64,000 nt of DNA from Brachynemurus nebulosus. Its lineage: Eukaryota > Arthropoda > Insecta > Neuroptera > Myrmeleontidae. The notes under the pieces were generated by a model. That model worked only from the letters and a program-made list of their open reading frames with translations. It was not told where the DNA came from and searched no databases. A program made the position numbers and the translations under genes. The stretch lies in NCBI GenBank assembly GCA_035578155.1, contig JAPWDM010000016.1, positions 2,831,001 through 2,895,000 on the forward strand, written 5' to 3'. Shown piece by piece: positions 23,509 through 36,356 of this stretch (positions are counted from its first letter, which is position 1; the number at the start of each line of letters is the position of its first letter).

Positions 23509-24073
23509 TAAACTCTATATAACGAACTTCTATTTAACGAAAAACTCCTTAAAACGTAGAAATTACAAAGGTTTGTTTGGTTTACATTATCATTCGTATA
23601 TTGAAACACTCTTTATAGCGTAATAGCCACTCTCAATAGCGAAAAATGCGTCATTTTTCAAGCCAAAAAAAATTTTATTTCATTGACTTTCAAACAAAAT
23701 AGTGATACAGAGTCGTAAATATTTCGTACGCACAAAGGGATTCTTAGAAATCCGTTTATTTGTTTTTTGTAATTGCCTAGCACATGTTTTTGTCTACTGT
23801 ACTTCTGTACTACTGTCCTATTGCTGTCTTTACGTTATCATATTCTTAGTTGCTTTCAAACTTTTTAACTGTAAACATGGCGAGTAAAAGGAAGAGTTTG
23901 TGTATTGACGAAAAAGTGTCATTTAATTCAGTCAAAATTAAAACCACTTACTAAATTCGTAAGTTTTATTCGTAAAATTATATTGTTTTCTTTTACTCTC
24001 CATATAACGAAAGCTCTTTATAACGTAATTAAATACCCGGTCCCTTCAATTTCGTTATATGGAGTTTACACTG
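23504..24073 (+). mobile_element. pogo-type MITE keeping the start of a transposase gene
   Basis: Ends read (T)AGTGTAAACTCTATATAACG and, inverted, CAGTGTAAACTCCATATAAC, flanked by TA; this is the usual pogo/Tigger terminus. From 23876 an ATG opens MASKRKSLCIDEKV, which fits the N-terminus of the CENP-B/pogo-type DNA-binding helix-turn-helix ('KRKxLxLxEKV'). The frame ends within about 30 codons. It is therefore an internally deleted derivative of an autonomous pogo element. That element is not the one at 18789/25164, whose N-terminus differs. Confidence 0.75.
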
Positions 24074-24179
24074 TATATGGAGGGCTCACAAGGAGATGCA
24101 CCCAGAGTGAAATTCGCAACTTTGATGAAACTTTGTAGGTGTGTATAGCAGGCAAAAATAAGGGACCCTTTTTTTGTAT

Positions 24180-24532
24180 CGGCCATCTTCCACATTTAAG
24201 GGGTGAAATCAGCCCCTAAAGTTGGGGGTTAAAATCATATTTGCTAAGATATCTCGAAAACTATAAGAGATAGGAGGAAAGTGTAAATTGACGAAATGCT
24301 GCACTTTAAGAGGGCTATCCACTGGTGTGGCTTAAATCAGTGTCGGGTTAATATGGGGGGCTGGGGGGTGAAAATGGGGGGGGGTAAATTTTTTATACCG
24401 CTTAAGTGTTTTGGTGTATTAAATTTTTATTATCATAGATAGAAAGTACATCAAAAATTAGGGGATACGTGTTTTTGCGTTATCTCAAAATATGCGTTAT
24501 ATTAGAAGTATATAATGAAAGAAAAATTGTAA
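24180..24532 (+). repeat. Dispersed 353-bp repeat, copy 1
   Basis: Begins CGGCCATCTTCCACATTTAA. An inverted, about equally long copy is at 32334-32687. Class not determined. Confidence 0.7.
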
Positions 24533-25163
24533 TAGTTTATATTAATTGTAAGTATTGTAACCAATTATAATCCATATGATAAGTTGAAATAATCCATTTG
24601 AATTTCACAAATGTATAAAAATGTGTTCGAAAGTTATTGTCACAGCTAATTTAAGAGATAGCTTTTTACATTTGAATAATAACAGTACAATTAACGAATA
24701 TCAATAATTTACTTGTTTCTACAAAAATGTATGAACAATTCGGGTTCCATCAGGCCACCCAAGGGATATCACCCAGGTTGACAGATGGTTGATAGACACC
24801 GAATTTGTAGAAATCCGGTACATTTGTTCACAAAATTTTCTCTACCTCCCTACTGTAATTTTTTTATGTCGTAGATATATATTTATTTGTAACTAACGTA
24901 TTTTCGGTACTTGTTTCATCGTTAATTTAGATATAAGTAGTTGTTTTTGGCTACCAACTATTTGTAACAGAGAAACGTTTCTAATCGTTTGTCTCACCTA
25001 ATATGGTTTCTTAAAATGAAATTTGAGCATATCAACCCACGTTCTAATTTAATATAAAATACTAACGGTGCCGGTTCTCCAATCAGTTAGTGTCTAGTAT
25101 TGTGGGAACTACTACATTGTAGTGTAGTATAATATTTTATTTTCATTTCTATACGAACAAAAA
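24533..25163. other. Upstream region of transposase copy 2, nothing recognised
   Basis: Moderately AT-rich. 'GGTGCCGGTTCTCCAATCAG' near 25070 and the short inverted repeat around 25100-25125 (CTACATTGTAG) are the only notable words. It may include the element's 5' end; no TIR match was found. Confidence 0.35.
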
Positions 25164-26786
25164 ATGGTTCAAATCAATTTGGCTAATATGATACACATGT
25201 TGATGACCACTTTCCAAATTAGTAACTTCGTAACGTATCCGATAACATTTCGAGAAATTGCACTTCATGATTTATTAAGGGATATTATCCAGAGGAGTAC
25301 TGAAGATTTGTCATTTGCTGTTGAGCATATTACAGCGTTAGAAATAGATCCTGGGTCTGATTATCATTCATCAGATGATAATAGTTTTTTTGACTACGAT
25401 GAAGATGACGAAGAGAAAAAAAATCAATTAAAATCTCCGGAAGAAGGTGAACCGTGTTCATATGGTGAAAAAGAACTGGTCACATATGAATATAAGAAAA
25501 AAGCAGTTGACTTTTGGAAAAGTGGTAAAACGAAACGATTGAGTTGGGACACAGTACATAAAAATTTCAAAAAAGTGAAAACTTTAGTTGATCTGTACCG
25601 ATGAGAAAAACAAGTTGAGAAAGGAGGAAGCCGGTACGACAAAATTCGATATATAAACGAACGAGTTCTTCACCAATTCAAAGAAGCAGTTGATAGAGGT
25701 GGAATTGTACACGATATTGATCTACGGAAATGGGCTATAGAAGCAAGAGAAACCGTAAATTATAGTGAATTTAAAGCTTCACAAAAGTGGATTGATAGTT
25801 TTAAAAAAGCGTATAGAAAAACATCTCGCAAAATATCAAAATTTGTTACAAAAACACCAGAACAGTATACAGAAGATTTTACTGCTTCTTGTCAAGCTTT
25901 TATTAAAACGGTAGCAGATCAGATTAAAAAATACGGACCTGATAATGTATTCAATTCTGACCAAAGTGGATTTAATTTAGAATTCCATTCTGATAGAACT
26001 CTGGCAAAAAAAGGTGAAAAACATATTGAAGCGGTTGTGCAGTCCCTTTCATCTATAACACACAGTTACACTATTCAACCAACAATTTCCACTGATGGTA
26101 GATTATTGTCTCCACTGTTTCTAGTTTTAAAAGAAACAAGTGGACAGTTAGGTCCTAAAGTAAAACAGACCATTTTTAAAGCAAAAAACATCCATGTTTC
26201 TGCATCTACATCCGGCAAATTAACATCAAACCACTTCAAAACTTGGTTTCAAGAAGTCTATTTAAAAAATGTTGGGCAAGAAAATGCATTACTTCTCGAT
26301 TCTTGGAGTGGTCAGTGTCCAAACGTTGTAAAAGATATTTTACCGGAAAATAGAGAAATTAAGCTATTAACAATACCTCCAAAATCTACAGGAATATTGC
26401 AACCTCTTGATGTCTACGGTTTCCGATTCTGGAAAAATTACGTAAGAACCCTTTCTGATAACATTATTCTGTCTGATTCCGACATAAATCTTCACTCGAG
26501 AAATAATATTATTAAATTACAGTCACTAGTGCACAACCAGTTATCTTCTCCAAGATACCTCAACACATTTAAATACCCCTGGTATAAAATAGGATACATT
26601 CAAGAAAGACCCCTTGCTTTTGAAAATCCAGTTGAATATGGATTTTTTAAGACTAATGTAGATATCGAATCAAGATGTGCAGTATGTGGGAAAATAGCCG
26701 TGGTACGCTGCAGTTGGTGCCAAAAATTCTTATGTTTACAACACTTTTTTGAAGAGTACCATTACTGTGAGGATTATCAACCCTAA
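25164..26786 (+). pseudogene. pogo/Tigger-type (DDE_1) transposase, copy 2, one nonsense codon
   Basis: Starts MVQINLANMIHMLMTTFQ at 25164 and keeps a single frame to the TAA at 26784, about 540 codons, except for TGA at 25602-25604 where copy 1 has TGG (Trp). The acidic stretch SDDNSFFDYDEDDEE lies near residue 70. The DDE core shows FNSDQSGFNLEF, ALLLDSWSGQC and STGILQPLDVYGFRFW. The C-terminal 40 residues carry CAVCGKIAVVRCSWCQKFLC and HYC, a likely zinc-binding tail. It is the more complete of the two copies and the opposite orientation to copy 1. It would need read-through or reversion to work. No splice sites obviously remove the stop. Whether host cells express it is unknown. Confidence 0.75.
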
Positions 26787-26969
26787 AATATAACATTATC
26801 CTTACAAATAATTTAACTTTACCTTTATTTTCTATTTCTATTTGACTGTCTATTACTTTATTCTTTTATCTTATATTTAATATTCAAAAATTGTAAGAAA
26901 TAAAAAAAAGTACATATAGAACCTATATCTAGTCAAGGTCTATCAACCTAATATCCATAATATGCTTTC

Positions 26970-27050
<81 letters not shown>
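26787..27050. repeat. Transposase 3' flank ending in (TA)n
   Basis: After the coding end comes AT-rich sequence with AATAAA-like words, then a TA array from 26971 to 27050. Confidence 0.7.
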
Positions 27051-27053
<3 letters not shown>

Positions 27054-27400
27054 GGTGTAAAATATATAACTCTCCGAAAAAATAGGGGAGAAAGGTCTCA
27101 ATTTACTAATTAAGTTTTGCTAGTTAAATTGTACCGATCAAGTTTCATTTCAGAAATTTTCGATTGTCAAAAACGTGTTAAAAAATGGCCCCTAGAAAAA
27201 AAAACTTAATCAGGCTCTGATTACTTATCATTTTTTTCCTTTGCTTTTTGGAACGTAAATTTTTTTGTCAACAAAATATTTTTACCTGCTTGTTTACGGA
27301 ATCTTTTTAAAATAGCTATACAGCAGTGTCCATAAAAATTTGAACATGATTTTTAATGAAACAATCTACGTCATATTTCAAAAAGATGGATTTCGTCAAA
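27051..27400. repeat. Left arm of a 9.2-kb inverted repeat (CAGGGTGT terminus)
   Basis: CAGGGTGTAAAATATATAAC begins the arm directly after a (TA)n array. About 350 bp match, inverted, 35905-36254, which again abuts (TA)n. Identity is high near the end and falls inward. Confidence 0.75.
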
Positions 27401-28913
27401 TCTCATTAAATTATTTGGAAATTTAACAAACACCTGCAATCGATTTTAGTAATCACTGACTGTCAACTTTAATCCAATTCTTTGACACATTTAACACATT
27501 CAGGGCTGCCTCTAACATTGGCGTAGTTCAGAACAAAATTAAAACTAAACACCCCTCAGAATAAAGATGGTTTAATGGTTAAGGGCGCTTTTCTAATCAT
27601 GGGACTGGTGACATGAAAATATTTTTTTCACTATAAAATTTAGTTTTTTACGAATTATGACACAACAATTAAATTTAAAACATTTCTAAAATATACAATC
27701 GGTTTATTATTCATGCACATACAAATACTTTTAATTTTAATACTTTGATTTAAAGAAAAACCAGTACTTCTATTGTTGAAAATATGGTTATTTTCGAAGT
27801 GAAAAATGTACTGTTTTATTATTGATAATATCAGTCGTACCCATGTGACAAATATGTATGTATAAATAGGTTACTAGTGTTTTTAATAAATAATAAATTT
27901 TCAGAACAGTATACTTATATGTAGTGCCCGGACGTTTAGTGTATTATAAATCATCCTGTCAAAAAATTAATTAATCTTCAGGGGCGTAAAAACAAGTACG
28001 GGGGTCTAGAAATGACAATAAACTGTAATTTCAAAACCTATAGTTTTTTTAAAAATTTGAAGTGGTATTATATTTATACCAAGAAAATGTTACATTCAAT
28101 TAAATGTAGGACACCTTATTCACATAATATTGTTCAACAAGCCGACAGCTTCTGTGTTTTGAATTTTTTTTATAGCGTTAAATTAATATTTTGTTGATTA
28201 TACACAGGTATAAAAGCAAAAAAAGTGCAATTCTTAAATAATTAATGGCATATTTCAATACATCTATTGATTTGTGAAACTTTTGTTTTATAAATCCTAA
28301 CTATGTGTACGTAGATTAATTAGCCACTGTATAATTTTTAACACATATGTGCTGATATCGTCCTATACCAATGCATCGGTCACAGAACACATATCAGTCG
28401 TATCATTCAATGAGTGACTGAAGAGGTAGGTAGGTATTCATATCTCTACTATCAAACACAAACACTGCATTCGTATGTATAACATACTGCATACATATAA
28501 CATATTATGTATGAATATCCTTATTCATCGTCATCAAATTGTTGATCATACGGAGATCAAAAAGATACATTAACAAGTAATTGCAAGTTTTTCTTTATTT
28601 AAATTATTACTTAAAATGCATGTTAAAGTAGTTCAAAACAATTTGAAATATTAGATAATATATTTAGTTTATTGATGTCTGTTGTCTATTTATCAAATGT
28701 CCCGTCTAAAAATTTTACTGAAGTACGCTCCTTTAGATAATTGTTTACAATTTTTCGCGATGAAGAAAAAAGAATTTTTTTATAGGTTTGTTTACATAAT
28801 ACAAATGTAGTTGGACAATACAAGTTTTGTTCGTTCGTGGCGCAAGTGATGTTACAAACTTGATTTGGCAGATTGTACTAATTATCAATTTGTATAAACA
28901 AAATATACCTGAA
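27401..28913. other. Apparently unique AT-rich sequence
   Basis: No transposon signature or clear gene. Lower repeat content than most of the window; it may be intergenic or intronic DNA of an unidentified gene. Confidence 0.4.
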
Positions 28914-29049
28914 TGTCATCGTTTCCATACCTACCACAATAACTATAGAGCGCATTTAGAAAAACTTGGTAAATGTATTTATGAAAAATAGATAAATTAT
29001 GTGCCGCTTCTAACGAATGGTGATACGTTTTTTCGGCAATTTTGACAGG
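28914..29049 (-). CDS. Possible internal exon of an unidentified gene
   Basis: On the minus strand a candidate acceptor (AATAGTGCAG, ending at 29050) is followed by an open stretch of about 45 codons, including PVKIAEKTYHHSLEAAHNL and VFLNALYSYCGRYGNDDIQ. It ends at a consensus donor CAG/GTATATTT (28913 downward). Composition looks protein-like and is richer in G and C than the flanks. I do not recognise the protein, and no linked exons are proven. It could also be a chance frame or a captured fragment. Confidence 0.3.
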
Positions 29050-29160
29050 ATAATTTATTACCTGCACTATTGAGTCCGGGCTTTACTTATATGTATAAAT
29101 ATCCATGACAAGTAATAAATAACTTGAAAATATCTTTTTTAAAAAATAACTAATGGTCCA

Positions 29161-29959
29161 AGAGCCCACCGTATGCAAAACCTATGATAAGATACCTATG
29201 TATTTTTTGTAGGTAGTACTAGAGTCCCTATAATAAATAGAGTCGTGACATGTGTGCTGAACGCTGATTGGTTCCGGCATTTTGTATCCAATGTTTTCGT
29301 AAAATACATTGGAAATAAATTAAATGTTAACAAAAACCATTTAGTTTAACTTAGAAAGAATAATTAAATTAAAAATTTTTAATTGTTCATTAATTCATAA
29401 CTTATTAACAATAATTATGTACTCAAAAATATTTACTCAAACATGTGATAATTAATTTTGAAGCTTCCCGCTCTGTTTTGGATACAAAATGGATGACATG
29501 TCACGACTCTATTTATTATAGGGACTCTAGGTAGTACTACCCCAGACCTAAATTTTGCCCGCATGATAAAAATATGACGTCACTTCCGGTTATGGTTTTG
29601 TTACGTCATCAAATACATTGATGATATTTACACCAAAATGAAAGCTGCCAGATCTTAAAAATTCGTAAAAATATGGCTGCCTTCATTGAAAGGTTTTCTT
29701 TTTAAGTGAAAGCAGCCTCATTGTTGCGAATTACTAAGGCCTGGCAGCACTCAATCTTTTTATTTTGGACTTCGAAACCTTCGTTTTGGTGTAAATATTA
29801 TCAATGTATTTGATGACATGACAAACCCATAACCGGAACTGACGTCATATTTTTATCATGCGGGCAAAATTTTGTAATTCTAAAGAAAGCTCCCTTTACC
29901 GGTACTTACAAAAAATCGTTCATCTATCTCATACATACGTTTTGCATACGGTGGGCTCT
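29161..29959. mobile_element. Palindromic foldback element with a hAT MITE inside
   Basis: The ends AGAGCCCACCGTATGCAAAA are exactly inverted. Inner arms (GCCCGCATGATAAAAATATG on the left near 29558) match the right arm near 29838-29866. The left arm is interrupted at 29220-29529. No obvious target duplication. No coding capacity. Confidence 0.8.
29220..29529. mobile_element. 310-bp hAT MITE
   Basis: 35-bp perfect terminal inverted repeats starting TAGAGTCCCTATAATAAATA, flanked by an exact 8-bp duplication GGTAGTAC (29212-29219 and 29530-29537). Confidence 0.9.
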
Positions 29960-31051
29960 CCGGCTATAAGTTTTGTGTACATATTATGTGCAAATACAAT
30001 ATAGTAATATCAATATGTATATGGACATACACACAGTACACTCACACACACACATACATATGTATTACATATTTCAATCTTTTTTTTAGGGTTCCGAAGA
30101 ACTCTAGAAGCTGTTGTAATTTTTCAGAAATTCTACGCCTTTGGAACACGAAATTTTGCAAATATAATACATGCTACAGATAGATATCTCAACTAACCGT
30201 CAATTTTACGTTAAAGTATATTCTGATCTTTGTTAACATTTCCAAAAATTCAAATCAAAATTATTAAGAGAAATGTTGAAAAATAATTCTACGTATACTG
30301 TTTGCAGTTTATCATTAGAAAAATCTTTTAAAGTTAAAGTTCTTTTAACAACTTTTATTCTTTAAATCTCGTTTCAGAAATATTGTATTTCAAAGTCTAT
30401 GTGATTTGTAAGGAATCAAATTACCACTTAATTGACCCTTAAATAACACAAACAGAAATAACATTGTGATTGTCGAATATATTTATTTATTTTCATAGTA
30501 AACCGTACAAAATAATATAATGCCACCTATTGTATTCGGAAACTACAAAAATTCAAATAAGTCAGAAACCTTGCTTAATGTGTGTATAAAACGCACTTGG
30601 ACAACTCTTTTAATGAGTGTTGTATATGAATATGGAGATTGTATGTGTGTGCTATCAATGCTATAGTTGTTTATTTATTTAAAAAATTTTTGTCTAAGCG
30701 TGTGACGATGATATGGATGTCTGTGTGTTTGTAAGTATGCGATGCCTGTTTGTCTACTGAAACTTGAGTTCGCTTAGGTCGGGTTGCAGGTAAATTGGTA
30801 TTTCAAAGTATTGCTGAAATAAAAGAATAAATTTGGTAAAAAATTTATAGCGGTGACTTTCATGTGGACATTTAGAATTTTACGATAATGATAACTGATG
30901 CAGATACTTTCGCATTTTCCGTTAGAGTTTTCCTCTAAAGTTACTCAATTATGAATAAAAAATTTTCTTTTTGATAATTGAAATACATTTTTGTTTGTAA
31001 TATAATTGGCCTTTCGTCACATCTGTTTTTCTTTACAAACTTTTAACTATA
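29960..31051. other. Apparently unique sequence with a possible last exon
   Basis: A (CA)n tract lies near 30040-30055. Otherwise no repeats recognised. The possible terminal exon at 30754-30813 is listed separately. Confidence 0.4.
30754..30813 (-). CDS. Possible terminal exon of an unidentified gene
   Basis: A strong acceptor on the minus strand (TTCTTTTATTTCAG, ending at 30814) opens 19 codons, QYFEIPIYLQPDLSELKFQ, then TAG. AATAAATAAA words follow about 90 bases on. The peptide looks protein-like but is short and unrecognised. Confidence is low; a chance acceptor plus open frame is quite possible. Confidence 0.2.
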   Translation of the reverse strand, partial: QYFEIPIYLQPDLSELKFQ

Positions 31052-31261
31052 CCCCTTTTCAAATACAATTGATCATGAGTTTTCGTTAAAAAATTAAATA
31101 ATTCTTATATTCGAAACAAATCAATCTTCTATTCTTTTCTAAAAACAAACTGCAAATTTAAAATTTACGCATTTGAAACAATGAAAGAGATAAAGCTAAG
31201 AAAACGGGAATTACTCAAACTCGTAAGTGATGACTAATGTTTAAATTTAAGTGAAATAGAC
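31052..31261 (-). mobile_element. 210-bp MITE with TA duplication, minus copy
   Basis: Same family as 22634-22844, in reverse orientation, flanked by TA (31050-31051 and 31262-31263). Confidence 0.7.
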
Positions 31262-31929
31262 TATATTTAAAATCGTTTAAAAATTAATTTTTGATCTTAG
31301 TGAGAAAATTGAGAGAAGAAAAAATAAGTCGTTATCAAACATTGTTATTAATTTCTGTTTTTCTCTTATGTACTTTAGCTGCAAAACTATCGAATATGGA
31401 ACACATTGTACAGATTTGACATATGTACATACCAATACATAAAACGGGTATTTAGTTTTTATAGATATGTAGTGAAGAAGTTGTGTACCAATGTATCAAC
31501 AATTAGAAATTCATGTTTTATGATAGTTAAAAGAAAATGTTTTTAATTTTTGAAAAATTACAACTCATGGAAATTTTTCTTGTGTATTTTTTTTCATTGT
31601 TCTGTTCTGTTCTCTTTTTATTTGTTTGGTAATTTATAAGTGTAGTTTTTAATGTAATTTGTTACTAAATTAATAATGTGCAATGCAAATACTGATATCA
31701 GAGTTATGGTTTTTGCAGTATTCATAATGCACTGTGATATAAAAAACTAAAAAATTTATAAAAACTAAAAAAATAATTCATAAACTTATTTTAATCAAAA
31801 TTTATGAAAAACTGTTCGCTTTTCTGTGTACAATATAGTACATATAAGTTCGACAGTGAACACATGTTTACATATTATAGTAAAATAAAAAAAAATTTTT
31901 TGTTTATTTTTAAAAAAATTGTTATTATA
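31262..31929. other. AT-rich stretch, nothing recognised
   Basis: No gene or repeat that I can support. Confidence 0.4.
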
Positions 31930-32268
<339 letters not shown>

Positions 32269-32333
32269 CATAAAGAGCATATTAAATTTCAAATAGCATT
32301 CGTAGATATATACATATTAAATAATAATGTGTA

Positions 32334-32687
32334 ATCTATCACATTTTTCCCTTCATTATATAGATCTAATATAACGCATATTTTGAGATTACGCAAAAAC
32401 ACGTAGCCCCTAATTTTTTATGTGCTTTCTATCTATGATAATAAAAAATTGATACACCAAAACACTTAAGCGGTATAAAAAATTTACCCCATTTTAACCC
32501 CCAGCCCCCCATATTAACACGACACTGATTTAACCCACACCAGTGGATAGCCCTCTTAAAGTGCAGCATTTCGTCAATTTACACTTTCCTCCTATCTCTT
32601 ATAGTTTTCGAGATATCTTAGCAAATATGATTTTAACCCCCAACTTTAGGGGGTGGTTTCACCCCTTAAATGTGGAAGATGGCCGAA
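32334..32687 (-). repeat. Dispersed 353-bp repeat, copy 2 (inverted)
   Basis: Matches 24180-24532 in reverse; it ends GTGGAAGATGGCCG. Confidence 0.7.
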
Positions 32688-32841
32688 AATGACTCCAAGT
32701 AAAGAACTTCTTGTTAGCACTTTGTCGTTCGTAATAATCTCTCATCAAAAAAGGAAAAAGAAAACATAAATTTTGGATATCTAATTTTTTAAAAATAAGA
32801 ATTTCTATACAGTTATTAACAGACTTAAAAACAGACCTTAG

Positions 32842-33077
32842 GAGTGATTTGTTTCAAAATTTTTACCGTATGTCATCGGAAGATTTAGAATTTTTAATTT
32901 TCCAAATTAGTCCGAATTTTTTAAACGAGATATTAACTACATAGACTGTATACCCATCGACGTTAGACTAGCGATAATGTGTTTTAGCTACAAGACATTC
33001 TTACAAAAGCCTTATGTATCTTTTTCGAACTTCTAGGCAGTTAATTAACAAAATAATTTCCGAAGTAGGCTCAGTCT
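32842..33077 (+). pseudogene. HARBI1-like transposase remnant
   Basis: One frame reads SDLFQNFYRMSSEDLEFLIF, then after several stops SYKSLMYLFRTSRQLINKII. This resembles the N-terminal part of PIF/Harbinger transposases ('F...YRMxxxxFExLL...LATGxSxxSLMYLFRIxxxTIxxII'). At least three in-frame stops (near 32941, 32962 and 32968) rule out function. It is coding material of a different part of the protein from that seen in the Harbinger copies near 49-61 kb. Confidence 0.65.
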
Positions 33078-35904
33078 TCTTCTTTGGGCTTTTCACTTCT
33101 GAACGGTGAGAGTTCCCGTTCGGCGAGAGTAGAAAGAGAGTAGAAAATTCCGCGCATCCTGTCCTTTAATTTTATTATAATAAAATTTATTGGTAATTTG
33201 CCATATTTCTGATTTTGATTTATAAAATTAGATTAATTGCAGCAATTTTTCATTATCTCAACCCATCCACAATAATCCATTTTAAAACACAAAACTATGC
33301 TGTTATATTTACAACAAAATAACATAAAACAAGAAAAACACAAAACGCACCAAACAACGGATTCTCTTTGATGTACCGACTTTGGTCGTAACACTGACAA
33401 ACATTAGCAAACAATTGCAAACATTCGTGACGATCGTCTCCACCAAAATAAATTTTGTGTTCGCATTTACAAATAGTTTACGTGCTTAGTGGATACGTAC
33501 CTTTAGAAACAAATATACACATACACACACACATTAATCATTTCTCCAATACGAAACACATAAAAAATAACAAATAAGCGACAAGCTAAGACGACACGGT
33601 GCAGTACATCAAGTGTGTATTAGACACACGTTAAGTTTGGGTTCTTTAGTGATTAAAGATTTTTACATATTTCATGATAAAATATGGGACAATATACATT
33701 ATTTACAGTTCATGAAAAAAAAAAAGATAAATATCATATATTAGACATGTTATGCGTGCGTTACTACGGAATAATTACGTGATAATTAGTTTCCTTATAT
33801 TTCTTAAAAGAATACATAAACTTTAAAGTAAAATAGTTGTTAAAAGGACCTCAACTTCATTTTAAAAAACATTATCCCGCACCACAGGGTATGTGGTAGT
33901 ATTTTTATAGCTACCTACAAAAAATAAAAATTTTATTCATTTTTCAGAATTTCTTTTAATGATTTGGAGTTGCATTGTGAAAGATGTTTTTTAATACCGA
34001 AACATACGTTAGTATTTCATTTACTGTTGATCATTTTCTTTATATTACTTTTAAATTTTTGAAAATTTGGTTGCTTATATCTCTGAAAGTTATTGACAAA
34101 ATTTAACTGAAATAATTTTAATTGAGTGTTTTTAATAATGTCTGTAATTTTTCAAACTTTTTGAATAACCAGTTTAATAATTTTGGGTAGAAAAAAAAAA
34201 ACTCAGTTTTAAACTCAGCATTTCGGAAGCAGAGTTAAAAATTAAAAATGGTAAAAGGAACCTTTATTTTACGAATCATTTGTAGCGATACCTCGATTCA
34301 CACGATGGAGTAAGTTTTAAAATAGTTTTAATCTACACTTTCCAATACAAAAAGGAATTTTAAAAAATTAAGAAAAAGTATTTTTTTGCTGTGGATTAGT
34401 TAAGATCTAAATTTTCTTGGGAGCCCTAAAAAAAATTGTCTTTACTACATAATTTATGTAAAGATAATAAAAATATTCAACTACATACATATAAACAAAA
34501 TAGTTAAAGACGATTAATTGCACACAATTTCCATTCTATGGTTCCCATAACAGATCATTATGATTGTGAAGGTCAAAACATTTTTTATGTGATTCTGATT
34601 ATGTACTGATTTTCAAATGGTGTAATTAGGTTTGTTCCGACATGCTATATTTTATAATATGTGTATTTGCACTTCCCTAATTTAGTTATCTGTACATGCG
34701 ACAAGCTCCAAAATTCTGATTGACTGTCTAAATTGTCCAAGGATTTTTGAATGAATTTTTAGTTCGCTTTTTTTTTTTTACTTATTAGTATCTCTGTCTT
34801 TTGACACTTGAAAAACAACGGATTATAGGTAAATTGTAAAGATGTACGTACACGCTAAGTTGGCATACACAGTTTCGTATTATCCAAATTATGTACAAAT
34901 TACTACATTAAATTTTGTCAATTAGATGTATACCTATGTTTTCACTCGATCGAGTTTTTAATTTTATCATCAAAGGCGCGAATGAAAATCTTTGCGTTGT
35001 CAATAGCACCATAAAATCCATTGAAACAAAACTGGTGCAACATTGAAAAAAAGAAAATAGGCAAATAAATAAAAACCTAAATGGGCATTATCACTGTTCT
35101 CATTTATTACTGCAGGTACATGAACGAAAGAATTCGATAATTATTTCAAGAGAGCCAAAAAATTTGAACTAAAAGTTATATTTGCGACACTGTGGAAGAA
35201 GACAGTATCCATTAAATGTCAACAATTGTTTTTAAATATACCATCACTAGGTACACTACAAACATGTTTGTGACTTGTTTATTGTCGTGCATGGCCATAA
35301 ATAAATCATATACATCTTTTATACTTGTCGAAAAATGGATGTTGGAACAAACCTAGTATCAGTTGTCCCTACATTTTAAATAAATATATGTACGTAGCTA
35401 TTACTGACCTAAAAACTGTCATAAACATAGGTATCCTACTAACCCAAATATGTATTATAAAGTTTTTTATAACAGTAATCACATATACGTACATAAAAAT
35501 TTAAGAAAGATTCTAATTAACAAATTGTTTAAAATCAATTTTTTTTATAGAAATTTTTGAAATCTTTAGTGTGCAATATACTTATATTTTCTTTACTTTT
35601 GTATCAATAGGTACAAATTTAAAATGAAAGTTTTACAAGAAAAACTAATATTTATCTTATTTTTGGAATAATGAAAAAATATTCTTTTAAAGAAACTGCA
35701 TTACCTGTGAGTATTTGTATGATTAACAAGTAGACACTATCTACTAAACAAAAAAATAATACTATAATGTTCGGTATAATTTTCAATTTGGACTGGTTAA
35801 TAATAATTGTTTTTATCTATTTTAAAACATAGTAATTTATTTAATTTATAATTAATTACTATAAATATTTCAAATTTTAATTTTTTTGTAACTTATGCTT
35901 AACT
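33078..35904. other. Apparently unique AT-rich sequence inside the 9.2-kb inverted-repeat block
   Basis: Contains CA-rich and ACAC tracts near 33510-33530, and little repeat signal. Short acceptor-plus-frame candidates on the minus strand exist (for example 34942-35031, 29 codons including NGFYGAIDNAKIFIRAFDD). None can be confirmed. Confidence 0.35.
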
Positions 35905-36251
35905 AAATTTCGTATTTTGGTATGAAATATGAGGTGAAATTGTTTTGCTACAAATTTTGTTAAAATTTTTTTGGACGCTGCTGTACAGCTATTTTCAAAA
36001 GATTCCATAAATAAGTACATAAACATATTTTGTTGACAAAAAGTTCAACATTCAAAAAACCAAAAACAAAAAATATGTTAGGCAGTCAGAGCCTGATTAA
36101 GGTTTTTTTCTTGGGGCCATTTTTTAACACGTTTTTGACGATCAAATATTTCTGAAATGAAACTTGATCGGGACAAATTAACTAGCAAAACTTAATTAGT
36201 AAACTGAGACCTTTCTCCCCTATTTTTTCGGAGAGTTATATATTTTACACC

Positions 36252-36254
<3 letters not shown>
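35905..36254. repeat. Right arm of the 9.2-kb inverted repeat
   Basis: Ends GAGAGTTATATATTTTACAC CCTG at 36254, then (TA)n to 36334. Inverse of 27051-27400. Confidence 0.75.
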
Positions 36255-36336
<82 letters not shown>

Positions 36337-36356
36337 TAAATAGATAGATAGATATA
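36255..36356. repeat. (TA)n then (GATA)n microsatellite
   Basis: Joins the CACCCTG terminus to the family A copy at 36357. Confidence 0.9.
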
